Shown here: one piece after another, positions 8,845-18,310 of the stretch
Layout: every line of letters begins with the position of its first letter
Position numbering within the stretch: position 1 is the stretch's first letter
DNA from: CBDCTM01 sp965222005
GTDB taxonomy: Bacteria > Bacteroidota > Bacteroidia > Chitinophagales > Saprospiraceae
Direction: 5' to 3'
DNA length: 64,000 nucleotides
Assembly (NCBI GenBank): GCA_965222005.1
Contig: OZ244935.1
Location: 1,860,001-1,924,000 of the forward strand
Program-made: the position numbers and the translations under genes
Notes under the pieces: model-generated
Seen by the model: only the letters and a program-made list of their open reading frames with translations
Told to the model about the DNA's origin: nothing
Databases searched by the model: none

Positions 8845-11800
8845 GTGAAGCCATTTATTCCACATTTTATCCACGAGCGTTTTCAGCAGCAGCAATGGCA
8901 TGACCAATTAATGGCCTATACCATGTTTATTGACCTGTCGGGTTTTACACCGCTGACGGAAACTTTGATGAAGCAAGGGAATGAAGGAGCCGAACAGTTG
9001 TCGATCAGCCTCAACAGTATCTTTGGTCCTATGGTGGAGCTGGTGTATGGGCAGCATGGCTTCATCCCGTATTTCGCAGGCGATGCCTTCACTGCCATCT
9101 TTCCTGCCCAGGCGGATAGTTTTGAGGCTCGTCATCTGCTTTTCACCGCCCAGCTGCTCAGAGATATGTACACCAAAGAAGGCATTCGCAAGACGCGCTT
9201 TGGTGATTTTCAGATTGGTATCAAGATCGGGCTATCCTTTGGTGAGGTAGAATGGGGAATAGTAGGTGACAGGCATCATTCTTTTTATTTCAGAGGCAGT
9301 GGTATAGATGGCTGTGCTGAAAGCGAGCATCACGCCAGCGAGCAGGAAATTGTTATTGATGAACGATTGTACCAACAACTCAAGCCGTTTCCCATTGAAG
9401 TGGAGGACGTCCCTCAAAGTCAAGGCTTCTATCGGCTGCTCGGTGACATGCCCGGCGATTTTCACTTAGCTGCCCCCGCTGCTTTGCCCGAATTGAAAAA
9501 AGAGGTTCTTAGCAAATTTATGCCCAATACTGTATTGGCCTTCAATGAAGAAGGAGAGTTTCGGGATGTCATTGCCGTATTCATAAGCTTCAAAGGCATT
9601 GATGACCACAAGGTGTTCAATGAGTTTGTATCCATCGTGTTGCAGCAGTTCAATAATTTTTCCGGATATTTTAAGGAAGTAGATTTTGGCGATAAAGGGG
9701 GGGTAATGGTTGGCTTTTTTGGCGCTCCGGTTTCTTTTGAAAATAATGACGAGCGGGCGCTCCAATTTGTAGCATCTATCAGCCAGGAACTAAAACCTCT
9801 GCAAAGCAGATCGGATTTGGTGTTCAGAGTTGGTATCACCAGAGGAGAGGCCTATACCGGCATAGTAGGAGGGGAGAAGCGCTGCCAGTATGCCGCCGTA
9901 GGCAACCGGATCAACTTGGCCGCCCGCCTGATGATAAAAGCGGATTGGGGAAGTGTGCTGGTGGATTCGGATATGCAGAAATGCAGCAGCTTTAAATTTG
10001 AACACAAAGGTGACATTCGCTACAAAGGTATCGAAGGCGACATTCCCACCTATCAACTGAGTGGCCGCAATGTGACGGAGCGGGTAGTGTTTAGCGGCCA
10101 GATCATTGGAAGAGAAAGGGAGTTGAAGCAGCTCCAACAGTTTGCCCGGCCTATTTTCGAGGGCCAGCTGGCGGGGATGGTCTTTGTGTATGGGGAGGCC
10201 GGTATCGGCAAGAGCCGGCTGTCTTACGAACTGAGGCAGCAGCTAAAAAACGGGAATGGCCTCAACTGGTGTACCTGCCAGGCCGATCAGATATTGCAAA
10301 AGCCTTTCAATCCCTTTATTTATTTTCTTAGAAATTACTTCCGGCAATCGCCCGAAAATGTTCCCCAAACCAATCGCCAACACTTCGAGGAGCGCTTCAA
10401 TCAATTGCTCGAATCAACTGCCGATTCCACCCATCCCTCCCTCCAAACATTGCGCAAAGAAGTTAAGCGTACCCAATCGGTATTGGCAGCCCTCATCAAT
10501 ATTCAGTACCCTGACTCTCTGTGGGAGCAGCTCGACGCACCAGGGAGGTATCGGAATACACTACAGGCTCTCACCAGCTTTTTTAAATTGGGCGCCCTTA
10601 TCAACCCAATGGTGATCGAATTGGAGGACGGGCATTGGTATGACCAAAATTCCAAAGAATTTCTGCTCGAGTTTGTACGCCAAATCGACAACTTCCCGAT
10701 CTATCTGCTCGTTACCTCCCGCTATACCGATGATGGCGATAAGCCGCTGCTGCTACCCAAAGAACATCTGGAGCGATACAGTATCCCCCAAATGGAAATC
10801 GATCTCAATATCTTTCAGCCAGATGCTTTGAGAGACTTTGCAGAGGATAAGCTGGGCGGAAGCATTAGTAAGGACTTTGAAGACCATTTGGTGCAAACCA
10901 CCAGTGGCAATCCTTTTTATCTGGAGCAGATCATCGAATACCTTGCTGAAAGCAATTTGCTGGAGCAATTCAATGGGCAGTGGCACATTAAAAAAAGCGA
11001 CATCATAGTCTCCAATTCCATCAATGCCATCCTGATGGCACGCATCGACCGCCTCACCAGCCTGGTAAAAGAGACCGTAAAAGCAGCCGCTGTGATCGGC
11101 CGCGAGTTTGAAGTGAGCGTGTTGGGAGAGGTTCTCAAGGAGCATGAGGAGTTTATAAGAAGGAATGGCAACAAGCAATTGATACTCAAAGAGCAGATTC
11201 AAACTGCCGAGCAAGGGCAAATCTGGCGGGCCATGACGGAGCTGCGTTATATGTTCAAACATTCCCTGCTTCAGGAAGCCGTCTATCGGATGCAGTTGAG
11301 TACCCGCTTGCGCAAACTTCACCAGCTTATCGCTGAGGCTATCGAAAATCTGTATGGGAACAGCTTGGAAGAGCGCTATGTGGACCTGGCCTTTCACTAT
11401 GGCAAAGCCGAGATTGGCCAAAAAACCAATTATTATCTGGAAAAAGCAGCCGATTTTGCCATGCGCAATTTCCAAAACCTGCAATCCATCGATTTGTATG
11501 ACCGCTTGCTGGCCAATTGGAGAAAGGATAATAATAAAGAAGCATTGGCAAAAACCCTGTTGAACAAAGCAAAAGTGCTCAAGCTGATTGGTCGCTGGGA
11601 AGAGTGCCAACAACTGCTGACCGAAGCGCTGGCCATCGCACATCAGCTTTCCGACCAAATATTGCTGGGCCGAACCAATAACAAGCTCGGCGACCTGCTT
11701 TTGCTAAAAGGCGAATATGAACTGGCCGACAAATACCTGGAAAAAGCAGCTCGCTATTTTGAAGTGAGCAATGATGCGCTCGGCCGATCCAAGGTATATG

Positions 11801-12888
11801 GAAACTTAGGTAACCTATACTTCCGGCAAGGCCATTATTTGCAGGCAAAAGAGTTTTTTATCCGAAGTATTGACACCAGCAGAAAACTTGAACATCGGTC
11901 GGCCAATGCCCAAATCGTATCCAACTTGGGGCTTACCTATATGAATCAGGGCAATTATGATGAAGGCATACAATGCCAATTGGCTGAATTGGAACATTGT
12001 GAAGCTGCAAATGACAAGCCCGGCGAAGCTATCCTGCATGTAAATGTAGGCATCGTATATTATGAAAAAGGCGATTATGATGCAGCCCTTGAGCATTACA
12101 CCAAAGGGCTGGAATTGAGCGAAGAGCTGGGCAACAAGCAGCTCACCTCCATAGCTATAGGCTGTATGGGGAGCGTGTATCAGCGCAAAGGAGATTACAA
12201 CCAGGCTATGCAGCATTTTATCAAAGACCTGAAATTGGTGGAAGAGTTGGGCGACAAACAGGGTACAGCCATTGCATTGGGTTTGATTGGCGAGCTGAGG
12301 AGCGCAGAAGGCGAATTTGACCTGGCCGTTCAATATCTGGAGCGCGCAAAGGAGTTGAGTGAAGAGCTGGGCTACCAAAAAGGCATCGCCAAAGCAGTAA
12401 ACACATTGGGTGATATTTTTATGAATACCAGTCAGTATGACCAGGCCCTCCAATGTTACGATCAGGCCATCGAAATCAGCCGCAGCATCAACAATCGCCT
12501 CGTGCTGGGGTACAGCCTGGTAGAGAAAGGATACACATTGATCGAGAAAAGCGATTTGGAATGGGCCAATGAAATTCAACGCGAAGTATTGGATTTAGCT
12601 GAAAATCTGGATAATCCCGACCTGCTCTTCGAGGCTTTGCTGCTTTCGGCAAAGGTAAACCACCTGGCTGGCAACAAAGAGCTGGCTTTGAAAAACCTGG
12701 ATGCCATGCTACAACGGGCCAGAAGTGACAGAGAGCGGGCCGCCATCTATTACGAACGCTGGAATATGGGTGAAAAAGCCGCACAATCAAAGCAAAGAGC
12801 TCTGAAGCTGTTTCAGCAACTTTATGATAGCGAGCCGCGTTTCATCTATAAAAAAAAGATAGATCAATTAACGCAAACAGAAAAATGA
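8845..12888 (+). CDS. Class III nucleotide cyclase / AAA ATPase / TPR signalling protein
   Basis: A very large (about 1347 residues) multidomain protein. Residues about 20-190 form a class III cyclase domain with both metal aspartates (MFIDLSGFTPLTE and FAGDAFTAIFP). Residues about 235-420 form a second cyclase fold (FRVGITRGEAYTGIVGG, YAAVGNRINLAARLM), where the first metal position reads AVFISFKGI and lacks the aspartate, so this copy looks degenerate. An ATPase module follows with Walker A VYGEAGIGKSRLSYEL (near 447) and a Walker B-like MVIELEDGHW. The C-terminal third is a run of TPR repeats (about 900-1300, e.g. LGNLYFRQGHYLQAKEFF). This resembles the STAND-type cyclase-ATPase-TPR proteins. 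GTG at 8845 is chosen because the family motif starts directly after it; TTG at 8788 is possible. The stop overlaps the next start by 4 bases. Confidence 0.85.
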   Translation: MKPFIPHFIHERFQQQQWHDQLMAYTMFIDLSGFTPLTETLMKQGNEGAEQLSISLNSIFGPMVELVYGQHGFIPYFAGDAFTAIFPAQADSFEARHLLFTAQLLRDMYTKEGIRKTRFGDFQIGIKIGLSFGEVEWGIVGDRHHSFYFRGSGIDGCAESEHHASEQEIVIDERLYQQLKPFPIEVEDVPQSQGFYRLLGDMPGDFHLAAPAALPELKKEVLSKFMPNTVLAFNEEGEFRDVIAVFISFKGIDDHKVFNEFVSIVLQQFNNFSGYFKEVDFGDKGGVMVGFFGAPVSFENNDERALQFVASISQELKPLQSRSDLVFRVGITRGEAYTGIVGGEKRCQYAAVGNRINLAARLMIKADWGSVLVDSDMQKCSSFKFEHKGDIRYKGIEGDIPTYQLSGRNVTERVVFSGQIIGRERELKQLQQFARPIFEGQLAGMVFVYGEAGIGKSRLSYELRQQLKNGNGLNWCTCQADQILQKPFNPFIYFLRNYFRQSPENVPQTNRQHFEERFNQLLESTADSTHPSLQTLRKEVKRTQSVLAALINIQYPDSLWEQLDAPGRYRNTLQALTSFFKLGALINPMVIELEDGHWYDQNSKEFLLEFVRQIDNFPIYLLVTSRYTDDGDKPLLLPKEHLERYSIPQMEIDLNIFQPDALRDFAEDKLGGSISKDFEDHLVQTTSGNPFYLEQIIEYLAESNLLEQFNGQWHIKKSDIIVSNSINAILMARIDRLTSLVKETVKAAAVIGREFEVSVLGEVLKEHEEFIRRNGNKQLILKEQIQTAEQGQIWRAMTELRYMFKHSLLQEAVYRMQLSTRLRKLHQLIAEAIENLYGNSLEERYVDLAFHYGKAEIGQKTNYYLEKAADFAMRNFQNLQSIDLYDRLLANWRKDNNKEALAKTLLNKAKVLKLIGRWEECQQLLTEALAIAHQLSDQILLGRTNNKLGDLLLLKGEYELADKYLEKAARYFEVSNDALGRSKVYGNLGNLYFRQGHYLQAKEFFIRSIDTSRKLEHRSANAQIVSNLGLTYMNQGNYDEGIQCQLAELEHCEAANDKPGEAILHVNVGIVYYEKGDYDAALEHYTKGLELSEELGNKQLTSIAIGCMGSVYQRKGDYNQAMQHFIKDLKLVEELGDKQGTAIALGLIGELRSAEGEFDLAVQYLERAKELSEELGYQKGIAKAVNTLGDIFMNTSQYDQALQCYDQAIEISRSINNRLVLGYSLVEKGYTLIEKSDLEWANEIQREVLDLAENLDNPDLLFEALLLSAKVNHLAGNKELALKNLDAMLQRARSDRERAAIYYERWNMGEKAAQSKQRALKLFQQLYDSEPRFIYKKKIDQLTQTEK

Positions 12889-13859
12889 AAATTTACTATG
12901 TCCTGATCAGCCTGGCTGCTTTGTGCAGTTGCCAAGCTGGTGAGCAGCCACCGGATCAACCAAATATAGCTCCCAAGGCAACGCTTTTGGTCAATGATAC
13001 AGGTCAAACGCCTACAAATCGGCCTCCTTTTCAATCCTTGTACAATCTTCAAAAACCTGTAAAAACCTTGAGATTGCCAGGTCGGCTGGTCGAGATTTCG
13101 GGCCTGGGGCTTTCGGCAGATCAGGCCAGCCTGTTTGCCGTACAGGATGAAGAGGGCACCGTTTTTAAGATTGATAAAAAAGACGGAAGTGTAAAGGCTA
13201 GCTTCAACTTTGGCAAAAAAGGAGACTATGAAGGCATAGAAGTAGTAGGTGACAAGGTATATGTGGTCAAAAGCACAGGAACTATTTATGAAATTTCTGA
13301 CCTGGGCAAAATGCGGCAGAATGTGGTGAAATACAACTCCTTTCTCAACAAAAACAATGATGTGGAAGGCTTGTGCTACAATGCCGATGGCAATGAGCTT
13401 CTGCTGGCCTGTAAAGGACGACCCGCTACCGGTAAATCCCTTCACGATTTTCGCTATTCCAAATGCATTTATCGGTTTGATTTGAGAAGGCAAAAGCTCG
13501 ACAGCCTCCCCAAATACATCATCCGACTCGAAGATATTCAGAACTTTTTGCAGCAAAGCAAAGCAGTAAAAAATCTTGATAAATTGCTCCGCTTTTTCTC
13601 AGCAGAGAAGGAAAGCCTTTCGTTTAATCCTTCCGGTATTGCCATTCATCCAAAAACCAAAGACCTCTACATCATCTCCTCCGCCGGCAAAGTGCTGATT
13701 ATATTGGGGCAGGCCGGCAATATCCGGTATGTGGAAAAGCTCAACAAACAAATACACCAACAGCCGGAAGGCATCGCTTTTGACAAGAATGGCCGCCTCT
13801 ACATTTGCAATGAAGGCAAATACGGCAGCGCAGTCGTCCACCAATTTGATATGCTGTGA
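12885..13859 (+). CDS. SdiA-regulated-like beta-propeller lipoprotein
   Basis: The 324-residue product has a lipoprotein signal peptide (YVLISLAALCSC with a lipobox-like LCSC). The body resembles the SdiA-regulated / esterase-like propeller family: LVEISGLGLSADQASLFAVQDEEGTVFKID, GDYEGIEVVGDKVYVV, NDVEGLCYNADGNELLLACK, and PEGIAFDKNGRLYICNEG. Repeated 'EG(I/L)' blade motifs fit a six-bladed propeller. Exact activity is unknown; a membrane-anchored periplasmic sensor or phosphoesterase-like role is only suggested by fold. It overlaps the upstream cyclase gene by 4 bases (ATGA), so the two are translationally coupled and may act together. Confidence 0.75.
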   Translation: MKIYYVLISLAALCSCQAGEQPPDQPNIAPKATLLVNDTGQTPTNRPPFQSLYNLQKPVKTLRLPGRLVEISGLGLSADQASLFAVQDEEGTVFKIDKKDGSVKASFNFGKKGDYEGIEVVGDKVYVVKSTGTIYEISDLGKMRQNVVKYNSFLNKNNDVEGLCYNADGNELLLACKGRPATGKSLHDFRYSKCIYRFDLRRQKLDSLPKYIIRLEDIQNFLQQSKAVKNLDKLLRFFSAEKESLSFNPSGIAIHPKTKDLYIISSAGKVLIILGQAGNIRYVEKLNKQIHQQPEGIAFDKNGRLYICNEGKYGSAVVHQFDML

Positions 13860-14030
13860 AAAAGCCGCTAGGCTGCCGTATAGCCCTTCTCCGAGTGACC
13901 AGCTGAAACTTGCCGAGTCGCCAACATCAATTGATTGGCCCGCCCCGTGATGCGGCCCATCTGAACGAATAAAATTTTATATTTTTGCCTTCAAATTGCT
14001 TTTGTTATTACTCCTAAAGCACACCAAATC

Positions 14031-15299
14031 ATGAGTATCGTTGAAATGAAAGTGCCTACCATTGGGGAATCTATCACAGAGGTTACCCTTTCTCAATGGC
14101 TCAAAAATAATGGCGATGTCGTTCGCCTCGATGAACCGATCTGCGAATTTGAGTCCGATAAGGCTACCCTTGAATTTCCGGCCGAAGCTACCGGCAAACT
14201 CATACAGGTTGCTAAAGAAGGAGACGACCTGGAGATTGGAGCATTGGTCGCCAAGATCGATACCAGCGTGGCTGCCGAAGTTGCCGAAGCACCCAAAACG
14301 GCAACACCGGTAGTGGAGCAAAGTACTGCTGCCAGGGAGGCATCTGCCCCGCAGCCTGTTACCACCAGCAGCTATGCCAGTGCCACGCCCAGCCCTGCTG
14401 CTGCCAAACTGATGAAAGAACATGCCATTGCTCCGGCCGATGTACGCGCTAGTGGCAAAGACGGCCGCATCACCAAAGGCGATGTGTTGCAGGCCATAGA
14501 GAGCAGAAAAGCTATTGTGGCACCGCCTAAAGAGGAAAATGGTGCCCCGAAAGTGAGCTCGAATGGCGCTGCTGCCCAACAATCGGAGGGCAGCTTTAGC
14601 CGCAATACGCGGCGCAAAAAGATGAGCCGGATGCGTCGCACCATCGCTCGCCGGCTGGTTTCAGCCAAAAACGGAACAGCCATGCTTACCACTTTCAATG
14701 AAGTGGATTTGTCAGCAGTGATGGCTTTGCGAAAAAAATATCAAGAAGAATTTGTAGAAAAATACGGCGTCAAGCTCGGCTTTATGAGCCTCTTTGCCAA
14801 AGCTTGCACCAAGGCGCTGATGGCTATGCCCGACGTAAATGCCATGATCGATGGCGAGGAAATTGTGTACCACGATTTTGTGGATATCTCCATTGCTATC
14901 TCCACGCCGAATGGCCTGGTAGTACCTCCTGTGCACAATGTTGAATCGCTGGCTTTTCATGAGATTGAACTCAAGATCAAGGAACTGGCCGAAAAGGCAC
15001 GCAACGGCAGCTTGTCGCTCGATGAAATGACAGGCGGCACCTTTACCATTACCAATGGCGGGATATTTGGCTCGATGCTGAGCACCCCCATCATCAACGA
15101 ACCGCAGGCGGCGATTCTCGGCATGCACAATATTCAGCAGCGCCCCGTAGCCATAGACGGCGAGGTGCAGATTCGCCCAATGATGTATCTGGCTCTGTCT
15201 TACGACCACCGCATTATCGATGGAAGTACATCCGTGACCTTCCTGGTGAAGGTGAAACAATTGCTCGAAGATCCGGTTAAACTGCTGTTGGATATTTAG
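14031..15299 (+). CDS. sucB: 2-oxoglutarate dehydrogenase E2, dihydrolipoyl succinyltransferase
   Basis: The 422-residue E2 core transfers the succinyl group from lipoate to CoA in the TCA cycle. The N-terminal lipoyl domain reads EMKVPTIGESITEVTLSQW with the lipoyl lysine in ESDKATLEF (about residue 43). A peripheral subunit-binding domain follows (PSPAAAKLMKEHAIAP, GKDGRITKGDVL), then an alanine/serine linker and the catalytic domain with the active-site YDHRIIDGS near residue 392. The GESITEVTL signature and the single lipoyl domain favour succinyl- over acetyltransferase. The E1 gene is not adjacent. A TATTTTTG box lies at 13980-13987 and could be its -7 element, without a clear upstream box. 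Confidence 0.94.
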   Translation: MSIVEMKVPTIGESITEVTLSQWLKNNGDVVRLDEPICEFESDKATLEFPAEATGKLIQVAKEGDDLEIGALVAKIDTSVAAEVAEAPKTATPVVEQSTAAREASAPQPVTTSSYASATPSPAAAKLMKEHAIAPADVRASGKDGRITKGDVLQAIESRKAIVAPPKEENGAPKVSSNGAAAQQSEGSFSRNTRRKKMSRMRRTIARRLVSAKNGTAMLTTFNEVDLSAVMALRKKYQEEFVEKYGVKLGFMSLFAKACTKALMAMPDVNAMIDGEEIVYHDFVDISIAISTPNGLVVPPVHNVESLAFHEIELKIKELAEKARNGSLSLDEMTGGTFTITNGGIFGSMLSTPIINEPQAAILGMHNIQQRPVAIDGEVQIRPMMYLALSYDHRIIDGSTSVTFLVKVKQLLEDPVKLLLDI

Positions 15300-15349
15300 A
15301 TGGCCATACGGTCAGACCATCTATACGCGGCACACACAAACAAAAAAAC

Positions 15350-15856
15350 ATGACCCTCCGCGAATTTTTTCAAATGCTGACGGATAATCCTTCCATTGTG
15401 ATGGCCTTTGTGTTGCTCATCCCGTTTGCAGCATTGCTGGCAGGATGGCTCGGCCAGGGGGAAGGCCACCTCTCCCCCTGGAAATATCTGTACACCACGA
15501 TGATCTATCTGATCTGTATTCCGGGTATTTTTGCCATTACGCTGAGCATTTATCTTTTCCTTTTTGAGCGGCAAAGCATTTTTGATACCAACCTGTACAC
15601 CCAGGTTCTTCCGGTGCTGTCGATGCTACTAACTCTTTGGCTGATCCAGCGAAACGTCGATCTTGACCGGGTGCCCGGCTTTGACAAAATGAGCGGCCTG
15701 GTGCTAATGATTGGTGCGCTGCTCAGTTTTATGTGGATTGCCGATCGTACACGCCTGCTCATATTTTCATACTGGCCATTTCACTATGTTTTATTGCTCT
15801 TTGTCGGTCTTTTGTTGCTGATGCGCTTTGGCTGGAGCCGAATGTTCGCTTCCTAA
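15350..15856 (+). CDS. Four-helix integral membrane protein, function unknown
   Basis: The 168-residue protein is largely hydrophobic with about four predicted membrane segments: around 17-35 (VMAFVLLIPFAALLAGWL), 48-70 (TMIYLICIPGIFAITLSIYL), 84-100 and 112-128, with a final hydrophobic segment near 145-160. No family motif is recognised. It lies 50 bases after sucB and 11 bases before the thioesterase start, so the three may be co-transcribed. Confidence 0.65.
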   Translation: MTLREFFQMLTDNPSIVMAFVLLIPFAALLAGWLGQGEGHLSPWKYLYTTMIYLICIPGIFAITLSIYLFLFERQSIFDTNLYTQVLPVLSMLLTLWLIQRNVDLDRVPGFDKMSGLVLMIGALLSFMWIADRTRLLIFSYWPFHYVLLLFVGLLLLMRFGWSRMFAS

Positions 15857-15867
15857 ATGCCAGGCAA

Positions 15868-16275
15868 ATGCAATACATTTTCGAAAAACAGGTAGCATGG
15901 GGAGATATGGATGCGCTCGGGCATGTGAATAATGTAGTGTATTTCAAATATCTGGAAGAAGCGAGGTTCAACCTACTGGCCGGTTTGGGCATTTTGGGTT
16001 TTGATCCCTCTCATCCGCAAGTACCGGTACTGGCGTATATCGATTGCCAATTTATCCGGCCTGTAATTTTTCCCGATACGCTGACCATTAAAAAGCAAAT
16101 CAGCAATATCGGTAGCACATCCATTCAAATCCAATCCGAAATTTTTAGCAAAAAGCAGCAGCAGCGGGTACTGACAAGCAAATCAGTGGTGGTAATGACG
16201 GATAGCAAGACGGGGAGAAAGGTACCCCTGAGCGCTGCTTTTCGCGAAAAGGCAAAACAATATTTCCAGAAGTAG
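15868..16275 (+). CDS. Acyl-CoA thioesterase, hot-dog fold (4HBT/YbgC type)
   Basis: A 135-residue single hot-dog domain. The N-terminal pattern VAWGDMDALGHVNNVVYFKYLEEAR is the 4-hydroxybenzoyl-CoA thioesterase/YbgC signature, with the aspartate of the WGDMDALGH segment as the likely catalytic residue. The remaining strands (PVLAYIDCQFIRPVIFPDTL, TSKSVVVMTD) fit the fold. It hydrolyses acyl-CoA thioesters; the chain preference cannot be read from sequence. The open frame extends upstream to 15733 through the preceding membrane gene, so the ATG directly before the conserved motif is used. Confidence 0.88.
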   Translation: MQYIFEKQVAWGDMDALGHVNNVVYFKYLEEARFNLLAGLGILGFDPSHPQVPVLAYIDCQFIRPVIFPDTLTIKKQISNIGSTSIQIQSEIFSKKQQQRVLTSKSVVVMTDSKTGRKVPLSAAFREKAKQYFQK

Positions 16276-16507
16276 TCAAAGCTATTCCGGCTGATTCCGC
16301 CCTGACTTTACCCGAACACAAGCTGTCCCATCTCCTTAAAGCCTCCCAGGCAGCATATTCTTCTCTGAAAACATTAAAAAAACCTTTACAAACCTTAGTA
16401 TTCCCTTAACAGCAAGTTATTTGAAAAGCAGGCAATATTGTGGTAAGACAAAGTCGTTTTTAGAATTACATTTGAAAAACCACGCCCGAGGGCACAAATC
16501 AGCCAAC

Positions 16508-17356
16508 ATGAACGCTAATGTATTTGCCACCGAAAGGAAAGATCGCAAAAAAGGGATGTTTGTCTCTTTTTTCCTGCATTTGAGCATCATTGCCATAGGT
16601 CTTTTCCCCTTTTTGACTAATAATCCCTTCCAGCAGCCTGATGAAACTGCCGAAGTAGTACTGGTAGATTTTACTGATTTTAAGCCTGCCTCCAAGGAAG
16701 GAGCTAAACCAAAAGCCGCCAAGGCCGATACCAAAGCCAAGCAAAATACCAAAAAGGCTGTGCCCAAAGCCAAGCCGGTACCCAAGCCCAAACCCACTCC
16801 TGTGAAAACCAAAAAGCCTGTGCTCACGGCCCCTCAGCCGGAAATTCCGATCAAAACGACGCCCAAAGTAGATAAGGCACCAAAGGAAAGCCCCATCGAA
16901 AAACCTACCCCCGTAGAAGTACCGGATGCCACAGAGGATACCGATGCTGATGAAGCGGAGGATGCCAAGGATGCAAAAGATGCCAGCAGCTCCGCGTCAA
17001 CTGCTAGTTCAAGTGAGGAGGGTAGCGGAACCGGCAGCCAGGGCAATGGTACCCACAGCACCGGCACCAATTGGGGCGAAATGATGGGCGACGGTATATT
17101 CAACCGGAAGGTTATTTACCGGGCCGACGTGAAAAAAATCACCCGCAAGGCAGGCGTCATCGTGGTCAACCTTTGCATCAATCGCGATGGGCGCGTAGTA
17201 ATGGCTAAAGCCAAAAAAGACGAATGCACCATCCGCGATAACGACATCATCCGCAAAGCAGTTAACCTGACTACGAGATATCGATTCGAGCGCGATGCTT
17301 CTGCGCCGAGCAAGCAGTGCGGCAAGTTGACTTATGTTTTTGAATACGGCGGTTAA
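16508..17356 (+). CDS. TonB-like energy transducer
   Basis: The 282-residue protein has one N-terminal membrane anchor (MFVSFFLHLSIIAIGLFPFL), a long lysine/proline/alanine-rich periplasm-spanning linker (KPKPTPVKTKKP, and an acidic/serine stretch), and a globular C-terminal domain (VIVVNLCINRDGRVVMAKAK ... LTTRYRFERD). This layout is that of TonB-family transducers, which couple the proton motive force to outer-membrane receptors together with ExbB/ExbD. The C-terminal part contains three cysteines. No exbB/exbD genes are next to it. A TTG codon at 16421 is in frame but adds an unlikely hydrophilic leader; the ATG at 16508 is preferred. Confidence 0.8.
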   Translation: MNANVFATERKDRKKGMFVSFFLHLSIIAIGLFPFLTNNPFQQPDETAEVVLVDFTDFKPASKEGAKPKAAKADTKAKQNTKKAVPKAKPVPKPKPTPVKTKKPVLTAPQPEIPIKTTPKVDKAPKESPIEKPTPVEVPDATEDTDADEAEDAKDAKDASSSASTASSSEEGSGTGSQGNGTHSTGTNWGEMMGDGIFNRKVIYRADVKKITRKAGVIVVNLCINRDGRVVMAKAKKDECTIRDNDIIRKAVNLTTRYRFERDASAPSKQCGKLTYVFEYGG

Positions 17357-17399
17357 GCCACCATATATATCCAAAGAAACTATGTTTGGTTGATAGTAT

Positions 17400-17566
17400 T
17401 TAGAGTATGTTAAAATTAATGTTTTCACTAATGTGAAAGGCTTTCTTTGCTATACTTCAGCTATTTTTCGCCCCGTACCGTCTAGGTACGACGCTCAAAA
17501 GGAGTTTCGCCTAGCTGTGAAATCCAATTCATATTAAAAGAAAAACTAAAATTAGACATACTCTTA
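17400..17566. mobile_element. MITE-like palindromic element 1
   Basis: A non-coding element of about 167 bp whose ends are inverted repeats: left TAGAGTATGTTAAAATT..., right reading inward AAGAGTATGTCTAATTTTAG, with AGAGTATGT identical. The centre of the element holds the hairpin CGTACC-GTCTA-GGTACG (17474-17490), so the whole element is one imperfect palindrome. No ORF. This is the structure of a MITE or REP/BIME-like element; the mobilising transposase is unknown. Confidence 0.6.
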
Positions 17567-17586
17567 TTCCCAATTACCGAGAAGCA

Positions 17587-17625
17587 AAAATCCTTTCAGC
17601 AGCTTGCTGAAAGGATTTTGTTTTT
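17587..17625. terminator. Rho-independent terminator
   Basis: AAAATCCTTTCAGCA pairs perfectly with TGCTGAAAGGATTTT across a 3-base loop, followed by GTTTTTG. It would terminate transcription from the TonB-like gene on the + strand. Confidence 0.8.
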
Positions 17626-17784
17626 GTATTGGCATTAATTGAAAATATAGCAATCAACTTGATTTTATGAATAAATCAAAAATTTGACTTGTTATTAAAT
17701 AAACCAAATTAAAATCCTCTTTTTTTGATAAAATAAATTTATTTAGCCGAATAATTATTTTTTATCTAAAAATGAAAAATCGAG

Positions 17785-17816
17785 TTGTAAATTGATTTTT
17801 TTTTTGCATAACTTTG
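17785..17816 (+). promoter_or_regulatory. Bacteroidota-type promoter of the phasin-like gene
   Basis: TAACTTTG at 17809-17816 matches the -7 box TAnnTTTG, and a TTG at 17785-17787 lies 21 bases upstream in the -33 position. The start codon follows 67 bases downstream. The region 17640-17810 is strongly AT-rich. Confidence 0.6.
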
Positions 17817-17882
17817 CCTCTGCAAAACATAATTTCAAATCTGCCGGGCAACAACCCGTGCAACCAAAAAATATTTCGAAAA

Positions 17883-18287
17883 ATGGAAGATTTGTTTAAA
17901 AAAGTATTTTACACAGGGATTGGTATGGTTTCAAATACCACCGAAAGTTTGAAAAACGGAATTGACGAACTGGTGAAAAAGGGCAAGCTGTCCGAAGAAG
18001 AAGGCCAGTCCGTAGTATCCCGCCTCGAAGATAATTTCGTGGAGAAAAAGGAAGAGTTTGAAGCGATTGTGACCAATGCTGTCGGTTTGACGATGAGCAA
18101 ACTCAACCTGCCCACTGCCAGCGGAATCCAGCGCCTCGAAAAGCGCATCAAATCCCTGGAAATCAAGGTTGGGCTGCTTTCCAAAGAGCTGGACGCCATG
18201 CAAAAGGCGAGTGCCAAGAAGGCGCCTGCCAAAAAAAAGACGCGCGCTCGTAGCACTAGCAGAAGAAAAACTGCCGCTTCCAGATAG
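17883..18287 (+). CDS. Phasin/PhaF-like granule-associated protein
   Basis: The 134-residue protein has an N-terminal amphipathic region (MEDLFKKVFYTGIGMVSNT), a helical, charged middle (ESLKNGIDELVKKGKLSEEEG and a coiled coil ending IQRLEKRIKSLEIKVGLL), and a basic Lys/Ala/Arg tail (KKAPAKKKTRARSTSRRK). This is the layout of the PhaF/poly(hydroxyalkanoate) granule-associated family, with a granule-binding part, a coiled coil and a histone-like DNA-binding tail. No PHA synthase is in the window, so the granule could also be another neutral-lipid store. The ATG after the AT-rich promoter is used rather than an in-frame TTG at 17814. Confidence 0.75.
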   Translation: MEDLFKKVFYTGIGMVSNTTESLKNGIDELVKKGKLSEEEGQSVVSRLEDNFVEKKEEFEAIVTNAVGLTMSKLNLPTASGIQRLEKRIKSLEIKVGLLSKELDAMQKASAKKAPAKKKTRARSTSRRKTAASR

Positions 18288-18310
18288 CAGCCGAAACTTC
18301 TGGATTCGGA

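Noticed and set aside
10753..11658. A 301-codon frame on the minus strand
   Set aside because: It lies wholly inside the cyclase-ATPase-TPR gene, whose motifs are clear on the + strand; it is a shadow.
11815..12579. A 254-codon minus-strand frame
   Set aside because: Shadow of the TPR repeats; its cysteine-, phenylalanine- and isoleucine-rich product is typical of antisense TPR sequence.
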